From the NCBI RefSeq assembly GCF_000264905.1, contig NW_006763152.1, forward strand, positions 431,173-495,172: 64,000 nt of DNA, read 5' to 3'. The notes under the pieces are model-generated. The model was not told the origin of the DNA, searched no databases, and saw only the letters and a list, made by a program, of their open reading frames with translations. Each line of letters begins with the position of its first letter. Position 1 is the stretch's first letter. Positions 24,670 to 36,365 of the stretch are shown here, piece by piece. Source of the DNA: Stereum hirsutum FP-91666 SS1 (lineage: Eukaryota; Basidiomycota; Agaricomycetes; Russulales; Stereaceae). Made by a program: the position numbers and the translations under genes.

Positions 24670-25480
24670 TCGTGTACGCTCAGTACTTATCGCTCGGAAC
24701 GTCTCGGAATCCTCGAGACCTTGCCGCCACATTTCCGGCCTCGCCACACCACGTCCTCCGAGTCGTCCTCACCATCACCGTCCTCCATCGCCCGTTCGCC
24801 TTGAATCTTTTATCACCTGCACATCCTCCGCGCTATTCCATTATTGACGGTGTCTATTGTGATACCAGAAGCCGAACCAGCACATAGTCTTCTCTTTCCA
24901 GCTAGAGAATGGCATCAGCAACGCACGGCCTCTCCTTCAGCGTAAACGTCGTCCTCTCAGTTGAGATCGAAGCGTTCATGGCTGTTCATGGATCCTATGC
25001 TCGCCGGTTCGAAATGGACGGGACACGCTGCTCTTCACGACACGTAACAAACCACTCAGCCTTTGCGCAACTCGTCAAATCCATGAACAACACGTTTTCT
25101 GGTGCGTGTCTTTTTCTTCTCTCTGTCTTTGTTCCTGTACTACGTAGCGTGTCATCTCTACATTTCTATCATCTAGACTAGCGATAACATCTTTTGTAGG
25201 AGCTGAATGATTCGTCGCGTGGATATCGAGGAAGACTCAGAACACGAGAGTGGTTGTCGGTAGCCAGCGGATTGTGAGTTCTTTCTCGAGTGGTTATTGC
25301 TATCTCTAGCCTGCCAGTGTACAAGCTGGTCGGAGGGCGATGTGGTGACGTTCAGGTGTTGGCAATGACATTTAGGGTACTCATGTACCGTCGAGGCGTG
25401 CACAATTTACTGCTTCATTGAGTGAGTTCACACCTGCTGCCATGAGGTTCTGAGCAGGCTCGTCCTCTCAGACTTCCATC
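24670..25480 (+). repeat. Inverted duplicate R2 (decayed gene-like sequence)
   Basis: Diverged copy of R1 in the opposite orientation, so the TRK gene lies between an inverted pair. The frame at 24909 (MASATHGLSFSVNVVLSV) corresponds to ASATHGLLSNLTVVLPV in R1. The second block starts near 25197. Parts present in R1 (the VTWNSS region) are missing or too diverged here. No intact gene. Confidence 0.6.
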
Positions 25481-25950
25481 GTTTGGTCACCATATACAAC
25501 AAGCTGCGTCTTGACTTCAACTACGGCACTGCTTTTTGCTACGATATTTTTACTTCTCAGAACGCCGAAAGCCGGGTGTTCAACGTCTGGTCAGTTCGGC
25601 TCGACACAGTGGGCCTGTTCTATTCATATCTGCTCTTTTTCTATCATTTCTTGTATCATATGCTTGGAGAACGGAGAATTCCGCGGGATCTGTTGCAAAT
25701 GTACTTGACCCCAACTTTCTCCCTCTCTTGCCATGCTTGCGCACCATAAGCTGCGCGACCCACAATGTGCATGGAGGGGGGCGAATGCCGACGCTGTTTC
25801 ACCTTGCCAACGTTTGTGATCAAGTTGGAGTGGGATAGTGAAAACATCATACAGCCAGATCTTATCAGGCATCGACATGCTCCTGACGCTGTGCAGTCCT
25901 GCATACAATGTCGTGTACGAGCGAACCCGCACCAAGACATGATGAATGGT
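25481..25950. other. Intergenic, no gene seen
   Basis: Short overlapping frames only, without recognisable content. Confidence 0.45.
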
Positions 25951-26387
25951 GGGGCTGCTCAATTCTCGCAGGTCAAACTGTCAAGTGAAGCTGGTCAAGG
26001 TCAAGCTGGTCAAACTCTACGCGGTGGCGCACATGGGATCGTTTGCCGAGTTGCGCCACTCTCGATCTGCTCATTCTGCCACAGACGTGCAAATTTCATC
26101 AAGAAATTCTGTATTGCATGCCCCTCTTCGTAAAAATCAGTAAAAAAAATATGTCTAACCCGAGCACGCACAGGTCCGCTCGAAGAAAAATCCTGGACTT
26201 ATCCTACCTAGTGAATACAAACTGCGTTGGACAGTTTATACAGTATGCGTCTCCCCGTGAGAACCACTCGATGATGAGGTGTTCGCGAAGTAGCGGGACT
26301 CTTGCCGACTCCACCTGCATCGCTTCGCAGAGTTTGACCTGCTCGAGTTTGACTTGACAGTTTGACCGGCCAGAATTGAGCAGCCCC
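25951..26387. mobile_element. MITE-like element with about 75-bp terminal inverted repeats
   Basis: The left end starts GGGGCTGCTCAATTCT and the right end is its complement (AGAATTGAGCAGCCCC, ending 26387). Similarity continues inward for roughly 75 bp, including a shared GGTCAAACTGTCAAGT and GGTCAAACTCT. GGT occurs on both outer sides, compatible with a 3-bp target duplication. The element is about 437 bp and has no transposase. A GG-starting terminus with a 3-bp duplication would fit a PIF/Harbinger-type MITE, but the superfamily is uncertain. Confidence 0.72.
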
Positions 26388-26969
26388 GGTGTGCACTGGA
26401 CCGTCCTGTGGTGCTGTCAGGGATCCCCGTACGTCCTGAGTACATGACCTCATGTCTCGGCTGTGGTGCCTGCTTCCTTCCTCAGAGTGGATCGGCCCTA
26501 TTGCGCGCCTTCGATACTGCGCTGATGCAGTCATCCACCTCTTCGTCGGACGGACTCGCCTGAAAAGAAGGTCAGCAATAGTAACGCGCGCGCGTAACGC
26601 TGCCAAAAAAAATAGTCAAATAAACCACAAATAAACCAACTATCCCCCTGAACACTGTGTCCTGTGGGGCATGACTGTACGAGCACCCGAGGATATTCCC
26701 TCAGCGCTGCGCACAGAGTACGCTTCCCAAAAGGTTGGACTGTTTCGTCCCAGACTCACAGTTCGTCTAGAGAGATGAAGAGTTCCCACACCGTTTAGGG
26801 CATATGATCACTATATCCTGAGCATACACCGATATGCCCATAGGAGCAATGTCAAGTCGATAACAACTACATATTGCACACATACAGTCGCAGGCATAAA
26901 TAAATAAATAAGCTGGACAGACAGAAGCGATATCGTCCAAATCTTGGGGATCCAGTTGTCATGAGGCAA
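26388..26969. other. Intergenic, no gene seen
   Basis: Contains a short CG dinucleotide run near 26584 and A-rich runs; no gene supported. Confidence 0.45.
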
Positions 26970-27706
26970 TCATACTTGATCTCTGAGACGGCCCTTCATG
27001 CGTAGGATAAGTGCAACCAGCACAACCAATACACTCCCACAAGAAACTCCGAGAGTTATCTTCCAGTATCCCATGTCTCCCAAGGCCAATGCTAAGAGGC
27101 CCATAACGCACATTCCGGCGAGTACTCGGATGCATTCCCAAACCTCTGGATTGTGGTAGAGAAATGCTCTCCCAACAGACGTTGAGTGTAAGTGCCGGAC
27201 GCACATAGCGAAAGTAGTGAGGAATGATCCGGCCAGCAGGGCTTTGGACGAGGGTTTCGCGAAAAAGCCGTGATCGCTGCCTAGGAAAAGGATCCCGACG
27301 TCCACACTGTAACGGAGTATGAGTTGTCAGTATACAGTGTTGGGCAGAGCTAACTCACAAACTGACAGCTGCAAACTGCAGGTGGAACACGGTGAGGGGG
27401 AGAACATAACATAGCCAGGTGCCCACAATGACTGACCGTGAGTGCGTATTCGACATCCTTTGCTTCATTGCAACTCTCTATGCCTCCACAACTGTCTTGT
27501 TTGAATACGTCGGAGAATCCGGGGCCTTCAACGAAGGGAGTCCCATCAGTCTTTGGTAGGATGGCGAAAGATAGTACAACGACATCACCTGGACACTCCG
27601 ATTCTAGCGACTCGCAGTCACTTGTTAAAGGTAGTCGTTGGAGTCCACTATTCGGACAGCGAATGCCGGGCATGACCTGGAAGGAAGGGGTAGCGTCACT
27701 CGACAT
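26970..27706 (-). CDS. Small membrane protein, head-to-head paralogue A
   Basis: Exons 27706-27437, 27375-27359 (17 nt) and 27306-26970, about 207 residues; phases agree (0, then 2). The N-terminal part is soluble and Cys-containing (GIRCPNSGLQRL, SCGGIESCNEAKD). The rest is hydrophobic with three or four predicted helices (VDVGILFLGSDHGFF, ALLAGSFLTTFAM, VLAGMCVMGLLALALGD, GSVLVVLVALIL). The divergent neighbour at 28172 has a 17-nt exon at the equivalent place and phase and a similar helix pattern, so the two look like distant paralogues. Function unknown. Confidence 0.6.
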
Positions 27707-28171
27707 ACGAGTACATCAGTGAGTGAGGTCGGCTTAACATGCTCATGGATTAGCTGACCTGCGACAACGATATGTTAGGGCGTGGAGGAGGACGAGGGGA
27801 TGTAGGTCTTGTCCAAGATGAAGGAGGAGAAAAGGGCGAGGGATGAGCGATGCGGTGCTCTCTGTGGCTGTACCCAGAGTTCCCGTTACATGGGTCCTAG
27901 ATAACGTCCCGCGATTGCGATGCTGCATACAGCCCATTTCAGAGCCTCCCAGCAAGTACAGTAATTGCATGCTCCACGGCGTTTCCGTTCTTACACTGAA
28001 CTGATTACAGAGCCCTGTCATTTTTAGTATCCGTGTTGGGCCTCTAAAGTCTGAGAGCAATCCCCAGCTGCGCAAATATAATTTCCTCCCCGGCCTATCA
28101 AGCAGCCCCTCTCCAGTCACTCCTCAACTCCTCCATTAAACGTCTTCTCCTCACAGTCTTTTCTTGCCAAG
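27707..28171. promoter_or_regulatory. Shared intergenic region of a divergent gene pair
   Basis: 465 bp between two outward-reading start codons, so it must contain both promoters. Just upstream of 28172 is a pyrimidine-rich leader typical of fungal transcription starts. No specific regulatory site is recognised. Confidence 0.45.
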
Positions 28172-29108
28172 ATGGCAGAAACGCAAGTACAAAACCCTGC
28201 GCCAAATTCTGCCCAAGCACAAGACTGGGACCGTTGGTGGAATCCTGCTCCATTAATATTGGGCGCTAGTGGATTTTTGTCCAGCGGGCTTTGCCCGCCG
28301 TCTTGTTTGCAGTGGCCACGAGCTCGCGATGGTCATGCAGAGGGTGAAAGGCAGGACGAACACCAAGAAAATTGTATTTCTCTCAAGAGGGCAAGGGAGG
28401 AATGGAAGGACTGCGTTAGTCAGGTTCGTTCTCCTTGACTTACTGCCTCCGTCATTCTCCTCTAAGCCTCCCATTGTTTCTTCAGGACGTCGCAATCGGT
28501 CTGTGAGTAGTACCCTTTTATATTGTCCACGCTGAATAACCCCGCCACAATCATGAGGGCCACAAAGTATTGTGTCTAAATCCGTAAAATTCTATTTCCA
28601 AAAGCGCTCAGCTTGCCCTATTGAGCATTTCAAGTAATGCAAACCTATTCACCCTTGGGCCACTCGCAACGATGTTTTTCGCGATATCAAGCCTCGCTGC
28701 ACTGCAAAGCTTCATCACTGCCGTCGGGCTCTTGTATATCATGAAAGGCGCCGACATATCTCTCGTGAGTCCTTCCTGTGGCATGAGCCCCATTGTCTAA
28801 TCACTAATAACATGAATGGCCTGTACGCATCCCATTAGCCAAATGCTGGAACATGTTACCTTGCGACCGCTCTATTCAAAGTGCCTTGGCTGGCATGGCT
28901 AGTATCAATCGCGTTCAATCTCTGTATGATGGCCAGTGTGGTCTGGCACTCTGGGTGGAAGGACGCGGTTATTGTGTTTATCGTTCTCTCCACCATCGGC
29001 GTAATTGCCACCATAGTGTTACGTTGGCTGAGCACATACGCATTACCTGCCACGGTCCACGGCAATAACTCCGATTCTATGGCCCTTCAAGTGACATCCC
29101 AACCATGA
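28172..29108 (+). CDS. Small membrane protein, head-to-head paralogue B
   Basis: Exons 28172-28423, 28486-28502 (17 nt), 28605-28764 and 28839-29108, about 232 residues, phases consistent. The start MAETQVQNPAPNSAQAQDW precedes a first hydrophobic patch and a charged stretch (HQENCISLKRAREEWKDC). The microexon then leads into hydrophobic helices: IGLAQLALLSIS, GPLATMFFAISSLAALQSF, PWLAWLVSIAFNLCMM, AVIVFIVLSTIGVIATIVL. The charged motif before the helices recalls an uncharacterised agaric membrane protein family; no biochemical role is known to me. Confidence 0.65.
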
Positions 29109-29956
29109 TCATATTCGAAGTAAATTGACCTCTGAACCCTGGTGAGCATGCTCCTCAAAGACTATCTCGTTTACTGACGGTATCTTGAGCTGCTAGTCTG
29201 TAGAGCCCGCGCTGCACGGCGGTGCTGACTCCACAGTCATCGCAGCAGTTCCTAATGGCTCGTTTCTAATGGCTCGTTTATGTACCGCATGTCAGTTCAC
29301 GAATCATTGATGTCGTGTTTATAACTTACAAGCAAGAGCTATGCAGCTCATCATAACTTTTCTTTTCACCATCCACATCACTGTCCTTTCTGATTTTTTT
29401 TTACTATTTTCGGGTGACATTCGTCGTGCATTTACTATAGCATTGGGCATTGTTTATATCTAAGTTTGCGTACACAGAGAAGTCCGGTAGTGCATTAAAT
29501 GTATACTAAACCACAAGGATCTCGACTCATTCAGAAAATACCATGATATGTTCTCCCCTACGTTCTCCCCTATGCAGTTCAAAATGTGAACAGTTAGGTC
29601 AGCTGAGCCAACAAATAGTTAAGTTATAGATTGAAGATTGCAACTCAGCTCGCCATGAACACGCAGCTGAGGAAGATAACATTATTGAGGGATATACTAA
29701 AAAGAGCAAGTGTTGGGGACAGAACGTCGATATGATAGGGTTGCACCTGTTTGTGCAAGAAAGGCTCCTGAAGACGTAAAGCGTGGAAGACTAGTCAAGA
29801 CGCGCTGTCTGGCAGGGAGAGGAGAAAGGAGAGCTGACGGATGTGATGGTCGCTGCTTCGGAAGAACGGGGCCATGGCCGACGGCTGTAGGGGGCGTGAC
29901 TCCAATGAACGGGGGTAATAGCGAAGCGCGTCGCGTCGCGGCTCGGCTAGAGGGTG
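29109..29956. other. Intergenic, no gene seen
   Basis: AT-rich, with a GC-richer part near 29780-29950 that is open on both strands but has no protein-like features. Confidence 0.45.
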
Positions 29957-30400
29957 CGATAGCTTTGAACGTTCTGCTCACTTACTTCTCTACCTATCGC
30001 CTCCTACGTTCAGCTTGAGGACTCACGATGTCGATCTCCATTTTCACCAACGGGTATAAGGCGAATGCAACCGGATGGGCGAGGAGGGAGGGATCTGCTG
30101 CAGGCTCGTAGGAAGGGAGGGGATCGAAAACCTGGAGGTTAACGCGCAGACCGCCGATCCGAATCGTTCCTGTACACCCTACGAATAGAAAAGGGAAATA
30201 AATGGACAATCACAATGTACGTTTAAGTACCCTTTCTGTCGGTGGTGGATCTTTGGGGGCCCGAGAGGTGGGCCTGTGGGCCAGCAACGTCAACGGTGAT
30301 TGAGAGAAAATTCCTCAAGCTCACCGCAAAGTCGCCGTCGTCGCTCTGAGGAGCCCAGCTCCCCTCGCCTCTCCCCCGCCCCCTCGTCTCACATACCTTC
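29957..30400 (-). CDS. Possible minus-strand coding exons, unrecognised
   Basis: Two segments look coding when spliced: FAVSLRNFLSITVDVAGPQ..DRK (about 30360-30229) and IRIGGLRVNLQVFDPLPSYE..VKMEIDI (about 30177-30030). They are joined by an intron with GTACTT and CGTAG ends, and a GTGAGT donor follows. A short last exon near 29975-29950 would end the protein. No ATG in the right frame was found upstream, so it may be a fragment, or its start may overlap the 5' end of the divergent zinc-finger gene. Confidence 0.28.
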
Positions 30401-30471
30401 AAAAAAAATCCCTATCAAGACTTCAGACCGAGCAACGTAGCAGTAACAGAAAAAGGACCTACAAGACGACG

Positions 30472-32754
30472 ATGTCTTTCTCTAGGCTCTGGTTCCCCGA
30501 CTCTCCGTCTCACGACATTCAGATGCCGTCGCCCGACATGGTCTCCGTCAGGGCTTCAGTGAGATTGGATGAATCTGGCGGCGACATCGAGGGCTCAGTG
30601 GTAGTGGTGCGTTTCTATCTGGACTGGCGTAAACAGCGAGACTAATCTGACTTACTCTGTCCCTCTCGTCTCCGTCTCAGCCATGCTCAACGTGCCGTAC
30701 CGCGACGGTGCCCGATACTTATGAAGGGTATGATAAAGAGCATAACCATTTGGGCGCCCAGGTAAGCATCTGATATCGATGGTGTAGGCGAATATCGTAC
30801 TGACCTGGCTATCAAGCCAGACCTGCTATCGAGCAGCGTTGCAGGCCAACCCTCCACCAGCTTCGAGATGTCGGGCGCCGCATGGCCTGTCTTCAGTGAT
30901 CATGGTATAAAACCGACCTCATATATGGAACAGTCGGTGAGTGTTTTGTATGTCCTGGCAGAAGAGAAGTGACGGCGTTCTGACGTGGTGCGAGCAGGCC
31001 ACGCACCGCATACCGTTCGACCATCAATGCAGTACGTTTGACCTCTCTGGACCCGGCCTTGGACTAGCACTTGACGGCGGACCCGACGGCGGACCTATTG
31101 ACCAAATATTCGAGACGGCAAGCCTCCACTTTCTTCATAATTCCGAGACAACGCGGAACAACGAAGCTGATGAAAGTACATACCTCTACAGTATCACGAT
31201 CGCGAAGACTGCAACACGCAGAACATCGGTACGGGTGCGATCTCCTCACCGTATCGACTCGCCGGACCTCCGAGTGGCCAATGTTCAACTCGAGCCCAAC
31301 AACAAGTAAGCTACATGGCGAGGAAAATATATTAGCGTTGGAGACTGACGAACAACGCGTGTGCAGAATGTCAACGCCGGCGCCACCTCCCAACATTCCT
31401 CCTCGTGGGTGCTCGAGTCTTACCCGTATGACTATCGCCGTCCGTCCTCAACTGGAAGCAATGATCATCGCCTCGAAAACAGTGCGTGGTTGATGGGACA
31501 AAACGAGCAGGTCAGTACCCAAATATTCTCGGAAAGCAGGCTGAGGCTGACGAGACGTACCTTCAAGGCGTATCCGGTCGGAAATGGAACGCTCAATTGT
31601 GAACCGTTCGAGTCCACCGAGCCCTTCGACATGCTGTTGTCGAATCAATACCCGAGCTCCGCCAGACTACCGACACCCGACATATTTGAGTTACTGGCGG
31701 AAAACTCACCAGGTCATTCGCCGACATGCCCCTCGAGCACTATGGGCTTTTCCGCCACCGAAATGTCCCACCCTTTCAACTCCGCCTCTCGCCAAAAATT
31801 TCCTGACCTTCAATCTGCCTTGGATACTATTTGTCCACCTCTGAATCCAATACTTGACTCCTTTCTCTATGCGTCCCCTACCGCCACCTTCGAGCCATCT
31901 GCATCGTCGGTTGCGGTATCGTCCTGGTACGCGAGATCGCCGTCGTTGTTCAAGTTGAGAGACGGAGGTGGAGCCGTTTTCACCCATGAGCTCCGAGTCG
32001 AGAGTTCGCCGTCCGCGTCGGTCGGTGTTGTTGGTAGCGGGTCGCGAGCGGAGTTCAACGAAAATGGGGTGGTTGTGGTCGAGAATGAGCATGGAGAAGT
32101 GAACCGGAGACCAACGCACGGAGTTGAAGCGGCGAGGATGGAGGTGGGAAGCTCGAACCAAGATGCATCGGGTCGTGGCGCCACATGTATGTCTTGGTTC
32201 TCAAGTTTATTTCCGGCTTTGCTTTCTTTACCGCCTGCTGTGTGACTGTAACTGACGAACACATATGTATAGGCCCACAGACTAACATAAGCCTAAACAC
32301 AACTCGTCCGGGGCAGCGTAGACTACTGCCTGCGCCACCACCTGCTCCCGAGCGAGTTTCTGTACTTGATACACGCCCTACCGACCAGAATACGGTCGGT
32401 GGCGGAGGAATAGGACGATATGCTGGTGCGGGTGTCGGCGTTGGTGTCGGTGGTGTGGTTCACCGTGGCACGATGAATGGAGGCAGGCCTCAACCGATGA
32501 GGCGAGTCGAGGCAAATGCTGCAGTTGGTGCCACTGAATCTCCGACTCGGAAGTGCCAGTTTTGCGGGCACAATTTCTCGAGACCTGGTAACTTTAACAG
32601 GCATCGACGCACATCCTCAGGGTGTCTGAAGCGCCCCAAAATCCACAAATGCTCAGCGTGCCCTGAGAGCTTTACAGTGAAGCAATCCCTTCGTCGTCAT
32701 GAGCGGATGTCATGCGGAAAGGATAATAAACGTGGAAGGCGTAGAAGAGAATGA
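30472..32754 (+). CDS. C2HC-type zinc-finger protein, probable transcription factor
   Basis: Seven exons: 30472-30606, 30681-30761, 30817-30936, 30998-31305, a middle exon near 31367-31510, 31568-32186 and 32273-32754. The last exon carries two C-terminal fingers: KCQFCGHNFSRPGNFNRH (C-x2-C-x12-H-x6-C) and HKCSACPESFTVKQSLRRH (C-x2-C-x12-H-x4-C). Each ends in Cys where a classical finger has the second His. A basic KRGRRRRE tail follows. The long N-terminal part is low-complexity and Ser/Pro-rich, as in many fungal regulators. The phase around 31305-31510 can be solved in two ways, so the middle exon is uncertain. Likely nuclear, DNA-binding; targets unknown. Confidence 0.7.
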
Positions 32755-33979
32755 GCTGCTCAGTGATCCTCACAACATGCCATGGTATTGAAGTAAAAAT
32801 CTGGTGATGCAACTACTGTAGAAATATGTCAGACTCCACATCATTACCCTCCAATTATTCCTCGTTAAGGGATTTAAATTGTACTCGTTCTAGATATTGT
32901 TCTAGTACAATGCTGGCAAGTCGACTACCTATTCGTTGTTGGTTGACTAAGGTATAGTCCAATCCGTAGAAAAGGCAGAGGTAGCATGGGTCAAACGTAG
33001 GTGAAGCTGTAAATGTTTGGTAGTTGTTGAGAGTGTCAAACCGTCTCGTCAATCATCCGTCTCCACAACCTGTCCTGATCTCCCTAGAAGTGCTTAGAGC
33101 AGCTGGTATTCCCTAGTGATGTCTAATAAATGTGTATCATGACAAGATAAGGGTGTGTGGGCCGGGCAGAGAAGTTGTCTTCCAACACATAATCCTAAGA
33201 ATCACATCCATAGCATGGAGATACTATGTGATAATGGCCAACACAGATACTTTCAAAGAAACTAACCTGAGGAATTCTATCCTCGCAAAGACAGCTACAT
33301 CATAATTTCAGAGGAGCATGCCACCACCGATGCCATAACATACAAAGATGCATGAGTAAGAAGTGTGAAGACACCATCTACACAAATTGAGTTGATTTCT
33401 CAACATTCCGAGCAGACCCAAAATCAATCCAAAACGATGCTGCAGATTCGAGATGATGTTGATCTCAACGAGCTCAGAGAACAGCGCAGACGAACGAAGA
33501 ATCAGAGAACTGCAATCAAAGCGAAAACCCTTCCCGAGACGGAGTTTATGTTCTCGATCACACTCCGACAGAAGGCACTGAATCAGACTTTATCGTCAAC
33601 TTGCGTGCACAGAGAATAGAGGAAGAGGTGCAAGGTCGGAAAGGCCAAGGATTTCACGGGGATGCAGGTGAACAGTGGAGAGGTAAGTGATTATTGAGGA
33701 TATAACCAAAAGCCCAAGTAAGTATACCGACATGAATCGGGAGTCTATAGTCATCAAGCTGGTGGAGGAAAAGTCTAAGGAAGATGAAATCTAGCTAGAA
33801 TGGAATAAATAGAAGACAAAGGTCTAATCTGTCGACGAAAGAGCAAACATCGTCAGTTCAAGCTCAGTCCCCGGATCACGACGAATGGAGCACGCGAGAC
33901 GGACCACGACAGTCAAAGAATTTGAGACACTCACCTCTGACTTTGTCTCAACCTCTACACTTCCGCCGTATCTAGATCC
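32755..33979. other. Intergenic, no gene recognised
   Basis: AT-rich sequence. A plus-strand frame at 33365-33619 is open but highly charged and Gln-rich with no recognisable domain; not called. Confidence 0.45.
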
Positions 33980-35416
33980 CTAATCTAAACCACCGTCCGC
34001 ACCATCAACGACAGTCAACACGACCTCTCCCAACCCACTGAACCGCCGCCTCGCCAACGCAACCCTCAATCCGTCCAACCCGTTATCCACACCCGCACCA
34101 ATATCATCTCTCGCCACACCCTTTCTCAGGGCCACAATCTCCCTCAACTCCACCCACAAACCACCTCTTATTCCGCTAGCACCACTCTTCCCACATATTC
34201 CAGCTTCAGCGACTCGAACCTTCTCCGGAGAGACGCAACCCAAAAATCTCGCCAAGTCCGTATAATCTTCGCACGAAAGGACGATCTTGGATAAACGAGG
34301 TGTGGACGCGGTGAAGTCGGGTGTGATAAGTGTTGGGGTATCGCGGAGCGTGAGCGTTTCGAGGTGCGGGAACGTAGGTGCATATGTATAGGAATGTGGG
34401 TTAGAGAAAGGTAGGATGGGGAACGCGGAGGTGGTGCTGGCGAGGAACAAGGTCCATGCTTCTGTTGTGGCGTTGGTGACCGTGAGGGAGTCCAAGAGTG
34501 GCGCACGAATCGAGTCGAATAGTCGCATAGTGTACTCCGGTCCTTGCGAAAGCGAAACCTCCAGACTTCTCAACGCTCCGACTTCAACGCCGTCCATCTC
34601 CTCTACAACGTCTGCTCCACTTGTCCCGTTCACTCTCCGCTCCATCATCCGCAAGCCCGCACCGCCCAACAGAAGTTTTGACAGTCCCGGTGAAGATCGC
34701 GTAATAGCACGCAGCTCATCGAAGCTCGGTGCGTCGTCCTCGGAGGCGTAGTCGAGTTCGAGTATAGAAAGCTCGCTGAGCTCGGAGCGGTCCCAGTTCA
34801 ACGCGACGTTCCGGAGAGAGAGGCGTGAAAGCGAATCGTACGAGCGAGTGGAGAACCTTGGCGCCGTCGTGGACGTACACCCAACAGTCTCGGACGAGTA
34901 TAGCTCCAGGGCCTCGAGTGATGGTGGTCGAATCGTGTCTAACCATCGGAGCACTTCTTCCAGCGCGAGCTCTCTTCCGAACTTCAGTCCCAAATCAAGC
35001 TTCAACGATCGCACCCTTCCGAACTGGTCCAATAAAGAATTCAAAGCAGAACGGAGATGCGGATAGACGCAGTATGAAGGTATAGATAGCGTTAGATCGA
35101 GTAGACATGGGGAAGAACGGGTGATATATAGCGATGAGAGATGGCGGGATTTCGAAAAGGGATGGTCGAGAGAGTGCTGAACGTTGGTCCAGAGGAGACG
35201 CGTTGAGGTAGCGATGAAGCGCCAGCGGCACGAGACGTGCGTGAGGCGAACCAAAGACTTCGTAGAGAGGTCGATACAATTATGATGACCGTTCCAAAAG
35301 ATCGAAGGCTCTTTGTGGCCCACCGCGAGTTGGAAGATCGTAGAGAGTACCTCTGGCGGGAGGTCGTCAACACCAAACGACGTGTGGCGAGCTACAGTGT
35401 CGGCGGCGACGTCCAT
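33980..35416 (-). CDS. F-box protein
   Basis: Single exon, 478 residues from the ATG at 35416. The N-terminal F-box reads FGVDDLPPEVLSTIFQLA...SLVRLTHVSCRWRFIATST with LLWTNVQ, matching the LPPEvL..IF..a....l..v..vCr.WR.ia..t..LW pattern of agaric F-box proteins. The rest contains leucine-rich segments (RVRSLKLDLGLKF, LRSLEVSLSQ, HLETLTLRD) that suggest degenerate leucine-rich repeats. Such proteins link SCF ubiquitin ligase cores to substrates. Lack of introns is common for this family. Substrate unknown; no damage seen. Confidence 0.85.
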   Translation of the reverse strand: MDVAADTVARHTSFGVDDLPPEVLSTIFQLAVGHKEPSIFWNGHHNCIDLSTKSLVRLTHVSCRWRFIATSTRLLWTNVQHSLDHPFSKSRHLSSLYITRSSPCLLDLTLSIPSYCVYPHLRSALNSLLDQFGRVRSLKLDLGLKFGRELALEEVLRWLDTIRPPSLEALELYSSETVGCTSTTAPRFSTRSYDSLSRLSLRNVALNWDRSELSELSILELDYASEDDAPSFDELRAITRSSPGLSKLLLGGAGLRMMERRVNGTSGADVVEEMDGVEVGALRSLEVSLSQGPEYTMRLFDSIRAPLLDSLTVTNATTEAWTLFLASTTSAFPILPFSNPHSYTYAPTFPHLETLTLRDTPTLITPDFTASTPRLSKIVLSCEDYTDLARFLGCVSPEKVRVAEAGICGKSGASGIRGGLWVELREIVALRKGVARDDIGAGVDNGLDGLRVALARRRFSGLGEVVLTVVDGADGGLD

Positions 35417-36365
35417 GCTACGGGTCTATGCAGCAAAAATCTGGGGTGTTGAGAACAACGGAGTGATAAGTGCTCGTCGGGCCCAAGTACTTATATAAAG
35501 CATTTCATGACGCACCCGACTGTTTGAGCCCGACCAGTCCCCTGCATCGACCCTCGAACGCCCCAACACGGAAGTGTTCCTACCATTCCCGAGTTTCGCT
35601 AGAATTCTGAGTTCGCTGCCATGTCAACATCATACGATATTCGGGATAATTTGTAGGCCTGGGCGGTCGGAAGACGTAGCATTATGAGAGAAGTAGGGAA
35701 AGGCGGGTGAGGACGAGGAGGAACGGCCGATGGGGGCGTCGGGAGATCGGATCTTATCTGATACGCGACCTCATCTAATCTGGGGTGGCCCCTTGCTGTC
35801 CTCCGGCATCCATTGCATTGAACTTTTCTAGATCTCTAGACTCTACTGTTTGTGACGCATTATTGACCCAGTTGACCTTTCTCCAGGCCATGAGATCTGA
35901 TGTGTTTGGATAATTATCCAGAGGTTCATGAGCGCGAGGCTAGCAGCTGTTCTCTTCTCATTCTAGGGCCACACATTCTTTTCACCTCGTTTTTATGAAT
36001 CTCAAATGGAAAGATATGTTTGCTATCTAATCAAGGCAGGGCTAGCGAGTTCCACTATACCCGTTCGCCGAAAGGTGCTCGTCATTGTTGGTTGAGACTG
36101 GGACGGAGGACGGAATCGGCGCTGATGAGGTAGGGATAGGGACGCATTAATTCTTCCTCAAATCTATGGATTTTCTCGGGTCGAAAGGCAGATAACAGTG
36201 CTATACTACTCGAGTAATTGTGTATGACTGATACAGCCTAATATTTTCATATCATAAAGTTCCCTAGTTGTAGACAAAGTGAGATATAGTCAGAGATAAG
36301 TACGGCGCTGTCGCACGATACAAACGACAGGAACACAGTACCTCTGTTGTACCATCCTTCTGACA
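35417..36365. other. Intergenic, no gene seen
   Basis: 5' flank of the F-box gene and 3' flank of the MFS gene; no coding frame is supported. Confidence 0.5.

Noticed and set aside
29697..29981. Minus-strand frame of 94 codons
   Set aside because: Open on both strands because of GC content; no domain, and not in phase with the possible exon upstream.
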